Below, one piece after another: positions 16,897-23,703 of a stretch of DNA of 64,000 nt. Position 1 is the stretch's first letter; every line of letters begins with the position of its first letter. The notes beneath the pieces are model-generated. The model made no database searches. It was not told the DNA's origin and saw only the letters and a program-made list of their open reading frames with translations. Source of the DNA: JAGQYH01 sp041393015 (GTDB lineage: Bacteria; Bacteroidota; Bacteroidia; Chitinophagales; JADIYW01); the NCBI GenBank assembly GCA_041393015.1, contig JAWKKV010000013.1, forward strand, positions 3,404 to 67,403, given 5' to 3'. A program made the translations under genes and the position numbers.

Positions 16897-17529
16897 TTAC
16901 TCAAAATTTGGCAATTCATGCTTTCGCGCATAAGGGAAACTATTCAGCTTTTCTAACTTATAATAAGTATTTAAACCTCCAATTCCTGCTGTGTTTAATG
17001 AACTTAAATCAATGTAACCTTCTTCAGAGATAGTTTCATCCGGCACCATTAAATGTTCTATTTGACCAATAATCAATACTGTGTCATTGATTTTAATCGG
17101 AATTTCGTCAAGAAATTTCATTCCCATTTTTAAACTACTTTCTTTTACAAAAGGCGCTTTGAAATCGGGAATGTATGCTTCAGTAAGTTTACAAAGTTCA
17201 AATTCAGATTCTGTTGATTCAAACTTGGCAGAGGTATAATGTGCTTTTTCAATAAACGATTCGTGAATGTGATTGATGGTGTAACAACCATTATCCATAA
17301 TATTATTATAGGTATCTCTAATTTCTTTATGATTGGGTCTCATGATAAAACCAATCAACGCCGGATTACTGCCCAAATGCACAACGGAGCTAAAAATGGC
17401 AAGATTGGTATGGCCTTCCTTAGAAATGGATCCAATTAAATTGCCCGGTTTAATACCTGTAATAGAATTGATGATGTTCAGCCGTTTAATTTTTTCAGTG
17501 TTTTCTATATCTGTTTTCGTTAAATGCAT
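16897..17529 (-). CDS. flavin reductase family protein
   Basis: 210 aa, FMN-binding split barrel. Visible pattern: SITGIKPGNLIGSISKEGHTNLAIFSSVVHLGSNPALIGFI near the N-terminus and YTINHIHESFIEKAHYTSAKF in the middle, as in flavoredoxin-type reductases. It probably carries electrons from NAD(P)H to a flavin. It sits between the photolyase gene (19 bp upstream) and DUF2256 (7 bp downstream), so it may reduce the photolyase FAD in the dark. Confidence 0.85.
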   Translation of the reverse strand: MHLTKTDIENTEKIKRLNIINSITGIKPGNLIGSISKEGHTNLAIFSSVVHLGSNPALIGFIMRPNHKEIRDTYNNIMDNGCYTINHIHESFIEKAHYTSAKFESTESEFELCKLTEAYIPDFKAPFVKESSLKMGMKFLDEIPIKINDTVLIIGQIEHLMVPDETISEEGYIDLSSLNTAGIGGLNTYYKLEKLNSFPYARKHELPNFE

Positions 17530-17548
17530 TTTTCTAGTTTAAGATGGA

Positions 17549-18631
17549 TTAAAATTCTTTGTTACACTTTTTCCAAAAAGCAAAAAAGGATGGATAATAT
17601 CCTTTTACAGTAAATATCCAATCTCGTTCTTCTTGAATGCCTTTGTAATGATGATTGGTCGGATGTTCTTTGTAAAAAATATCTGAAATAGAATGTTTGT
17701 CAAATAGCTCATCAAATTCACCAACATAAATTTGAATATCTTTAATGTTTTTACTCAAACCTACAATGAAATCAATAGTTTTTGGACTGATAGGATATTT
17801 TTCAAAATGGGAAGGTTCCAATAATAAAATTCGATTGGCATTGATATCATTCTTCCACAATGGATCTAAATTGTAGAAATTATAGATAAGCGTTGAGTTG
17901 GATGAATCAACATTGATATCCTTTATATCCGGCAATTCCGTTTTCAGTTCCGGCATTTCTGTCTCCTTCAATAGAGTAGGCGTTGCTAAATTTTCGAAAG
18001 CGGAATACGGAACATCTAAGAAAGTCCCTTGTTGATTGGTTTTACAGTACTTATTGATGTTCTCTTGGTTGGCATAGTAAAGTTTGTTGCTATTGGTACC
18101 GGCCACCCATTGCCAACTTAAAGCATTGCTCGCCCAATCGGCATCCAATAAATGATAATACAACCATTTGGCAGGAATTGACCAATGACTTTTCCCAATA
18201 TTACAAGCTATGGAAGCAATGTACATTCTAACGTGATTATGTAAATACCCTGTTTTATAAAAATCTTGAATAGCCGAATCGATAGCAACAATGCCGGTAT
18301 TAGCATCGATGATGGCTTTAGGCATTTGATGGTGCTCAACATCCTTTTGTGGATGGCGAAAGTCACTATCAATTAGACTTCCTTTTTCAATCCATACCTG
18401 CTGCCAATAATCTCTCCAAGCTAATTCTTGTATGAATTTGTAGATTTTGGCCACTTCAAATCCTCTGTCCATTAAACGATCAAAAACCATTTTAGTGGAA
18501 ATGACACCTCTAGAAATATAAGGAGATAGATAAGTTACATCTCCATCAATAAAATTTCTATTCCAGCTGTACTTAGTTGGATCAATAGAATTGACTTTGT
18601 CGATGATATTATTATAATCGGTGGTAAACAT
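17549..18631 (-). CDS. photolyase/cryptochrome-related FAD-binding protein, apparently permuted
   Basis: 360 aa. The FAD-binding catalytic domain starts almost at the N-terminus: LSPYISRGVIS (about residue 35), FIQELAWRDYWQQVW, GYLHNHVRMYIASI, LLDADWASNALSWQWVAG, and YYANQENINKYC in place of the classical PYFRIFNP segment. The usual N-terminal alpha/beta antenna domain is missing. A short alpha/beta-looking domain follows at the C-terminus instead (RILLLEPSHFEKYP, DIQIYVGEFDELF), which suggests a permuted order. It abuts the TIGR03643 gene without spacing. Likely a light-dependent DNA repair enzyme or photoreceptor; which one cannot be decided from sequence. Confidence 0.82.
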   Translation of the reverse strand: MFTTDYNNIIDKVNSIDPTKYSWNRNFIDGDVTYLSPYISRGVISTKMVFDRLMDRGFEVAKIYKFIQELAWRDYWQQVWIEKGSLIDSDFRHPQKDVEHHQMPKAIIDANTGIVAIDSAIQDFYKTGYLHNHVRMYIASIACNIGKSHWSIPAKWLYYHLLDADWASNALSWQWVAGTNSNKLYYANQENINKYCKTNQQGTFLDVPYSAFENLATPTLLKETEMPELKTELPDIKDINVDSSNSTLIYNFYNLDPLWKNDINANRILLLEPSHFEKYPISPKTIDFIVGLSKNIKDIQIYVGEFDELFDKHSISDIFYKEHPTNHHYKGIQEERDWIFTVKGYYPSFFAFWKKCNKEF

Positions 18632-18910
18632 TTATCGTTTGGATATTTTATTGAAGCTAATGGTTTTTTGTCTGGAACATTTGAATCTGTCGATTTCCGG
18701 ATTTCTTTTCATTAAATGCTTTTGACTAACATCACTGTTTACCCGTTTTCTCCATCGTTTAAAACTTCCGGCTTTGAGATGAGTTCTCATCAGTTTGATG
18801 ACTTCTTTCTCCGCTAATCCAAATTGATAGTCAATTGCTTCAAAGGGTGTTCTATCTTCCCATGCCATTTCAATGATTCTATCTATTTCGTATGTTTTTA
18901 AATCCGTCAT
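18632..18910 (-). CDS. TIGR03643 family protein
   Basis: 92 aa, basic. The family core EIDRIIEMAWEDRTPFEAI...LAEKEVIKLMRTHL..GSFKRWRKRV is clear and looks like a small helix-turn-helix domain with a basic tail. The family is uncharacterised and repeatedly found next to photolyase and DUF2256 genes. It overlaps the upstream gene by one base and touches the photolyase start, so it is tightly coupled. A nucleic-acid-binding partner role is plausible. Confidence 0.88.
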   Translation of the reverse strand: MTDLKTYEIDRIIEMAWEDRTPFEAIDYQFGLAEKEVIKLMRTHLKAGSFKRWRKRVNSDVSQKHLMKRNPEIDRFKCSRQKTISFNKISKR

Positions 18911-19386
18911 TACAAGATAATTTTGGCGTCTATTAAATCTTGGAACATTAATATGTGTTGATCATTCAAAGTTTGGAAAGCATCCACTTTAAAATAAAAT
19001 AAGTCGTGATCGCCTTTAACATCTATTTGATCCACTTTCGTCAGACTCAAATAGGCACAAGCCTCTTTCAAAACTAAATTGTTTTTCCAGTGTGTCAAGA
19101 GATTTTTCTTAGATAGATATTGCTGTTTATTGTACTTCAAACCCGATTTCTTACCCAATATTCTAATCACTGAAGTGTGATTTTTATGCAGTAATTGAAG
19201 CACTGCAGACTTGGAATGAGCAAGAGTTTGATGTGTTTTAGTATTATGGTATACTGCTATAGCATAAAGCTTTGGTGTCATACTAATAGCTGTCACATAA
19301 GTACAGATGTTCATATTCACTTGATCCTGATCATAGGTGGCTAAGCTGTAAACAGGGGAGTTGATAATATTCCAAGGTCTTCTCAA
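18910..19386 (-). CDS. flavin-reductase-like split-barrel protein
   Basis: 158 aa. RRPWNIINSPVYSLATYD...NMNICTYVTAISMTPKLYAIAVYHNTKTHQTL matches the N-terminal half of FMN-binding split-barrel proteins. It is shorter than the 210-aa reductase in the same operon and lacks its C-terminal extension. It may bind flavin without being a full reductase. Its start directly follows the stop of the 55-aa Lacal_2735 gene, and its end overlaps TIGR03643 by one base. Confidence 0.72.
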   Translation of the reverse strand: MRRPWNIINSPVYSLATYDQDQVNMNICTYVTAISMTPKLYAIAVYHNTKTHQTLAHSKSAVLQLLHKNHTSVIRILGKKSGLKYNKQQYLSKKNLLTHWKNNLVLKEACAYLSLTKVDQIDVKGDHDLFYFKVDAFQTLNDQHILMFQDLIDAKIIL

Positions 19387-19554
19387 CTATTCCTTTATTT
19401 GCTCAATTTCTTTCATGATCGCTTCTGCTTCTGCATATTTATCATCCGCCAATTTTCTATTGGTTTTAGAAATTTCAAACGATTCCTTCATCAATTTTTG
19501 ATATTGCTCGTTGAGTTTTTCCTTCTTTGATTTTTTCTTAAATAATCCAAACAT
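19387..19554 (-). CDS. Lacal_2735-type small coiled-coil protein
   Basis: 55 aa. Starts MFGLFKKKSKKEKLNEQYQK, then a charged helix with heptad-like Leu/Met/Ala (KLMKESFEIS, ADDKYAEAEAIMKEIEQI). This matches the small Lacal_2735 family of Bacteroidota, whose function is unknown. It starts 10 bp after the SDR gene and its stop directly precedes the next start, so it is a true operon member. Confidence 0.82.
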   Translation of the reverse strand: MFGLFKKKSKKEKLNEQYQKLMKESFEISKTNRKLADDKYAEAEAIMKEIEQIKE

Positions 19555-19564
19555 AGTTTTCGAT

Positions 19565-20263
19565 TTATATTTTTAATGTTGACATACCGCCATCAATATG
19601 AATAATTTGTCCTGTAATCCATTGAGCCTTATCCGATAATAAGAAGGCTGCCATGTTGGCTATGTCTTCCGGCTCTCCAATTTTCTTTAATGGATGTCTA
19701 TCCGCATTCGCTTTTTTCTTTTCGTCTGTATTCAATAGTTTTTCTGCCAAAGGTGTATTCGTTATGGATGGCGCGATAGCGTTGACTCTTATGGTAGGCG
19801 ATAGTTCTGCCGCCAATGATTTCGTTAAACCTTCTAACGCTCCTTTTGATACAGCTACTTTGGTATGGAAATTAAATCCGCTTTGTACAGCTATAGTTGA
19901 GAAAAACACAACAGAAGCATTTTTGGACGCCTTTAATTGAGTTAAGATATTTTGTAACACTCTTATGCCGCCTAACACTTGTAAATTAAAATCCTCTATA
20001 AAATCTTCCGATTTAATTCTTTTGAAGGGCACTAAGTGAATGCTTCCCGGACAATAAGCGAAACCATCTAATGTCTCAGGAAGAAAACTAAGATCTTGTT
20101 CGTCTTTGGTGACATCTAAATAATGATATTCGAGATTCTCTAAATTACTTTCCGTTGGATGATTACAGTAAGTGCCATATACCTTATTACCTTCTTTGGC
20201 CAATGATTCTGCTAAAGATTTACCAATACCGGAAGAAGCGCCTACAATTAAATAATTTTTCAT
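19565..20263 (-). CDS. short-chain dehydrogenase/reductase
   Basis: 232 aa. Classical SDR: YLIVGASSGIGKSLAESL cofactor loop, AYCPG in place of NNAG, and active-site Lys in VSKGALEGLTKSLAAELSP. The catalytic Tyr of YxxxK is replaced: the segment reads FHTKVAVSKGAL, with Val four residues before the Lys. C-terminal QWITGQIIHIDGGMS is typical. First gene of the flavin/photolyase operon. Loss of the Tyr suggests altered chemistry or a structural role. Confidence 0.87.
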   Translation of the reverse strand: MKNYLIVGASSGIGKSLAESLAKEGNKVYGTYCNHPTESNLENLEYHYLDVTKDEQDLSFLPETLDGFAYCPGSIHLVPFKRIKSEDFIEDFNLQVLGGIRVLQNILTQLKASKNASVVFFSTIAVQSGFNFHTKVAVSKGALEGLTKSLAAELSPTIRVNAIAPSITNTPLAEKLLNTDEKKKANADRHPLKKIGEPEDIANMAAFLLSDKAQWITGQIIHIDGGMSTLKI

Positions 20264-20352
20264 AACGTCTATTTGTTAGCAATGATTTTAATCCATCAAT
20301 AACAAAGGAACAGATGCTATCACAAAATGTTTAGAAATTTAGTTTATTTGAG

Positions 20353-21303
20353 TTATTGGCTATAGCCAATATTAAAAAGGGCACTGCCTTGATTGACAAC
20401 AGGAGCGTGGTTGGAATTCAGTACATATCCTAATTTTGGATTTTTAACAACATGCTCAAATGTTCCGAAAGGGTCTGAAATACTGCCTAATTTTTCACCT
20501 TTTTCCACTTTATCTCCCACACTCACAAATGATCTAAACATTCCGGAATGTCTGGCTCTCACCCAACTTGAGTTTTGAATGATAATGGGTGTTTTGGCCA
20601 GTTCCATATTAGAAATTTCTAAAGAAAAATCTCTCATACCAAGAAAATCAATGACTCGGATTGCGCCTTCTACGCCCACTTTAGTTACATATTTATCTAA
20701 ATACATTGATTTTCCACCCTCAAATAAAATTACTTTTTTACCCAATTTTACCATTGAATCTCGAAACGACTTTTCTCGGTTCTTAGCATGCATGATGAAA
20801 GGTGGTGCAAATGCTTGAGCCAATTCCATGCTTTTTTCATCTTCGCTATTTAATCTTAAATGAGTATAGTTAAAACGTTGCCCGCCGCCGGTATGGTAAT
20901 CAATACAATAATCTACATGAGGAATAATTTCAGTCATGATATGATAAGCAAAGCGGCTGGCTAACGAACCTTTTTTGGCGCCTGGGAAAACACGATTTAA
21001 ATCTCTTCCATCGGGAAATTCTCTTGTTTGATGAATAAATCCAAAGACATTTAAAATGGGAATACAGATTATTGTACCACTTTCCGGTTGATTATATTTA
21101 GAAGCAACTATTTGTCGAACGATTTCTATACCATTGACTTCATCGCCATGAATACCGGCCATCAGCAGAAGACAAGGTCCTGGTTTTTTACCTCTTGAAA
21201 CAATAATTGGAACTTCAATTTTGGATCGCGTGGGTAGTTTAGCGATATCCATTTTTAAAGTAACTGTTTTACCTAATTCAATTTGATGGTCAAGAATTTT
21301 CAC
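20353..21303 (-). CDS. succinylglutamate desuccinylase/aspartoacylase family hydrolase
   Basis: 316 aa, zinc-dependent M14-like amidohydrolase. The first metal site is MAGIHGDEVNGIEIVR (His and Glu). GRDLNRVFPGAKKGS and CIDYHTGGGQR, with the second His, follow. A C-terminal beta domain (MFRSFVSVGDKVEKGEKLGSI) resembles a biotinyl-like cap. It lies 14 bp after rimK in the same operon, so it may remove glutamate or another acyl group from the product of RimK. Confidence 0.86.
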   Translation of the reverse strand: MKILDHQIELGKTVTLKMDIAKLPTRSKIEVPIIVSRGKKPGPCLLLMAGIHGDEVNGIEIVRQIVASKYNQPESGTIICIPILNVFGFIHQTREFPDGRDLNRVFPGAKKGSLASRFAYHIMTEIIPHVDYCIDYHTGGGQRFNYTHLRLNSEDEKSMELAQAFAPPFIMHAKNREKSFRDSMVKLGKKVILFEGGKSMYLDKYVTKVGVEGAIRVIDFLGMRDFSLEISNMELAKTPIIIQNSSWVRARHSGMFRSFVSVGDKVEKGEKLGSISDPFGTFEHVVKNPKLGYVLNSNHAPVVNQGSALFNIGYSQ

Positions 21304-21317
21304 AATAGAATAATTAA

Positions 21318-22190
21318 TTAAGCATGTCTTTCAACATACTTTATAATCGTTTTGGCAATATCCTTACCTGTGGCATTTTCCATACCTTCTAACCCCGGAG
21401 AAGAATTCACTTCTAAAATTAATGGTCCTCTTGCAGATTGCAGCATATCTACACCTGCAACACCTAATCCCATGATTCTGGCAGCTTTTAAGGCTGCATT
21501 TTCTTCTTCATCAGATAATGTAACAATTTCTGCAGAGCCACCACGATGCAAATTGGATCTAAATTCTCCTTCCTTTCCTTGTCTTTTCATTGCCCCAACG
21601 ACAACACCATCAACCACAAATGCCCTGATATCAGCACCTTTTGCTTCTTTAATAAATTCTTGCACGATCACTCTTGCTTTTAATCCATTAAATGCTTCTA
21701 GAACAGATTCCGCAGCATTATCATTATCTGCTAACACTACGCCTAAACCTTGTGTGCCTTCTAATAATTTAATGACCAATGGCGCACCACCTACGGCAGA
21801 AATGACATCTTTTACGTTTTTGGAGTAATTGGTGAAAACCGTTTTCGGCAAACCTAAACCTGCTCTTGACAATACTTGTAAGCTTCTCAATTTATCTCTT
21901 GAACGCATTAAAGCTTGAGACTCAACAGCGGTAAAAACTTTCATCATTTCAAATTGTCTTACTACAGCTGTACCATAAAAAGTAACAGAAGCTCCAATTC
22001 TTGGAATAACCGCGTCAATGTCGGTTAAAAGCTCGTGTTTGTAACTAATCGCCGGTTTTTTCTTTTCAATAATGATATCGCATTTGGTATGATCTACGAT
22101 GATCATTTCATGTTTTTTACTTTTGCCCGCTTCTATCAGTCTTTTAGTAGAATATAAATTTGGATTTCTTGATAAGACAACAATTTTCAT
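21318..22190 (-). CDS. rimK: RimK-type alpha-L-glutamate ligase
   Basis: 290 aa, ATP-grasp. Adds glutamate residues to a protein C-terminus, ribosomal protein S6 in Escherichia coli. Seen: RDKLRSLQVLSRAGLGLPKT, PLVIKLLEGTQGLGVVLAD (ATP-grasp glycine loop), VQEFIKEAKGADIRAFVV, VGAMKRQGKEGEFRSNLHRGG and LEVNSSPGLEGME with the metal ligands. It is 10 bp downstream of the zinc-protease-like gene. The actual target in this organism is unproven. Confidence 0.93.
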   Translation of the reverse strand: MKIVVLSRNPNLYSTKRLIEAGKSKKHEMIIVDHTKCDIIIEKKKPAISYKHELLTDIDAVIPRIGASVTFYGTAVVRQFEMMKVFTAVESQALMRSRDKLRSLQVLSRAGLGLPKTVFTNYSKNVKDVISAVGGAPLVIKLLEGTQGLGVVLADNDNAAESVLEAFNGLKARVIVQEFIKEAKGADIRAFVVDGVVVGAMKRQGKEGEFRSNLHRGGSAEIVTLSDEEENAALKAARIMGLGVAGVDMLQSARGPLILEVNSSPGLEGMENATGKDIAKTIIKYVERHA

Positions 22191-22200
22191 TTAGTCAGTT

Positions 22201-22623
22201 TTATTGATTTTTATTTTTAATAGACAAATTTCTTTTAGAGGTATCGACAATAAATTTATCGGTAAGAAACTTTCTGCCGATCAATACCGGGTATTTCATT
22301 GATCCTCTTTCCGTTAAAGAAAGCTTTATGGGATAGGTTTCATTAAAGATAACTACTTCTGTTTTAATGAAATAGCGTAACTCTTGCATTCCATTAGAGC
22401 TTTTAACCATTTTTTCTCTAAACTCTTTAAATTTGAAAACTTTCTCATGGTATTTTTCGTGATCAGGATCAAGAAATTGACACATCAATACCCCATCTTT
22501 CACTTCAATATTATGGCAGTGGAAGCTTGATGTATAAGCTCCAGTATCAATCTTAATATCTATACCAAACAAATTAAGTTTGGGGAAATCAACAATATCG
22601 CTTCTTCCAATGACTGTTTTCAA
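22201..22623 (-). CDS. RimK-associated retropepsin-like ATP-dependent zinc protease family protein
   Basis: 140 aa. IGRSDIVDFPKLNLFGIDIKIDTGAYTSSFHCH carries the DTGA aspartate motif of this family, and PVLIGRKFL near the end is also typical. The start is TTG at 22623; an in-frame stop lies directly upstream and there is no ATG, so the unusual start is needed. It is the first gene of the RimK cassette. Whether it is a true protease is not shown by the sequence. Confidence 0.85.
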   Translation of the reverse strand: MKTVIGRSDIVDFPKLNLFGIDIKIDTGAYTSSFHCHNIEVKDGVLMCQFLDPDHEKYHEKVFKFKEFREKMVKSSNGMQELRYFIKTEVVIFNETYPIKLSLTERGSMKYPVLIGRKFLTDKFIVDTSKRNLSIKNKNQ

Positions 22624-22803
22624 GAATTATGTTTATGATGGAAAAGATTATAATGATATGGTAGTAAAATACTTGATCGCTTTAGTAATGTAAAGCTATT
22701 ACAATTTATTCAAAGTAAAGACTTATTTGAGCGGAGTTAATTGATTTCTAAATTAAATATCACTTAGAAGAGGTTTTATTAATGAGACTTTATACAATCC
22801 TTT

Positions 22804-23493
22804 CTAATTATTTTTTTCTTTCGCCATGTATTTTTGAACTTGGAGTTCTATACTTGTGGCTGTGGTATAACCATTTGAAATTAGAATTAGTTTGTCGCCC
22901 ATTTGAAGCACAACGGTAGGGAAACCACTCACACCCATATTGGCGGATTTTTCAAAATCGTCTCTAGTCGCTTGTTTCATTTCTTCAGACTCAAATGCAA
23001 CTTTAAATTTTTCACCATCAATGCCATAGGATGCTACAATAGGTAAATAAGTATCGACATGATTAGTATTTAAATTATCAGCATAAAATGTTTTTTGTAT
23101 TGCTTTGAAAAACTCAAATGCTTTGTCGGGTTGAATGGATTCCATTGTTTTTACAGCTCTTGAAGGCGGTTCCGTATCGTAAACAAATGAATGGTCATTT
23201 AAAATGTCATAATTGAAAGGTTGTCCGCTTCGTTCTTGTACATGCTCCCAATGTTCCTTTAAAAAATCACCCAAACTTTTCATTGTTTCGGTATTATAAG
23301 GTCTTAATCCACCCATAATCAATTCAAAATCCACTTTTTCTTTAAGACTTTCTTTCGCTTTTGAAATTTCTTCTGCAAAGCCATAGCACCAAGAGCAAAG
23401 TGGATCTCCGATATATATTAAAGTAGGTTTATTTTGTGCCATAGTTGACTGATGTATGAGTAAGGTTAAGAGTAATACAAATAAAATCCTCAT
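22804..23493 (-). CDS. exported DsbA-family thioredoxin-fold protein
   Basis: 229 aa. Signal peptide of about 19 residues (MRILFVLLLTLLIHQSTMA). The redox motif CSWC lies in YIGDPLCSWCYGFAEE, and the cis-proline loop is GVSGFPTVVLQMGD. The helical insertion is of DsbA/FrnE type. Probably periplasmic thiol oxidoreductase. It is a single gene with a 210-bp gap to tamL upstream. The electron partner is not identifiable here. Confidence 0.87.
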   Translation of the reverse strand: MRILFVLLLTLLIHQSTMAQNKPTLIYIGDPLCSWCYGFAEEISKAKESLKEKVDFELIMGGLRPYNTETMKSLGDFLKEHWEHVQERSGQPFNYDILNDHSFVYDTEPPSRAVKTMESIQPDKAFEFFKAIQKTFYADNLNTNHVDTYLPIVASYGIDGEKFKVAFESEEMKQATRDDFEKSANMGVSGFPTVVLQMGDKLILISNGYTTATSIELQVQKYMAKEKNN

Positions 23494-23680
23494 GATTGTA
23501 GGGCTTCAACGGTTGTAAGTGAATAATAATTCCAAGTAAAAGTAATATTTTACTTTTTAGGTGTCCAACTTATCGATTTTACTGAATGAAAACTTTCATC
23601 GCCTTGTTCTGCTGGGATGCTTCAATCGATTCCTTTTTTTAAATATTTTTTTTGAATTGTTCCGCTGAGATTCTTCGCTC

Positions 23681-23699
23681 GTTAATGCGTAGCATTAAC
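23681..23699. repeat. palindrome GTTAATGC-gta-GCATTAAC
   Basis: Perfect 8-bp arms with a 3-bp centre, just after the tamL stop. It is preceded by attcttcgctcg, which recurs in similar form (attcctcgctcg) at about 34117-34129, again next to a hairpin. The TGCGTAGCA centre also recurs at 42877-42885. Confidence 0.6.
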
Positions 23700-23703
23700 T
23701 CAC

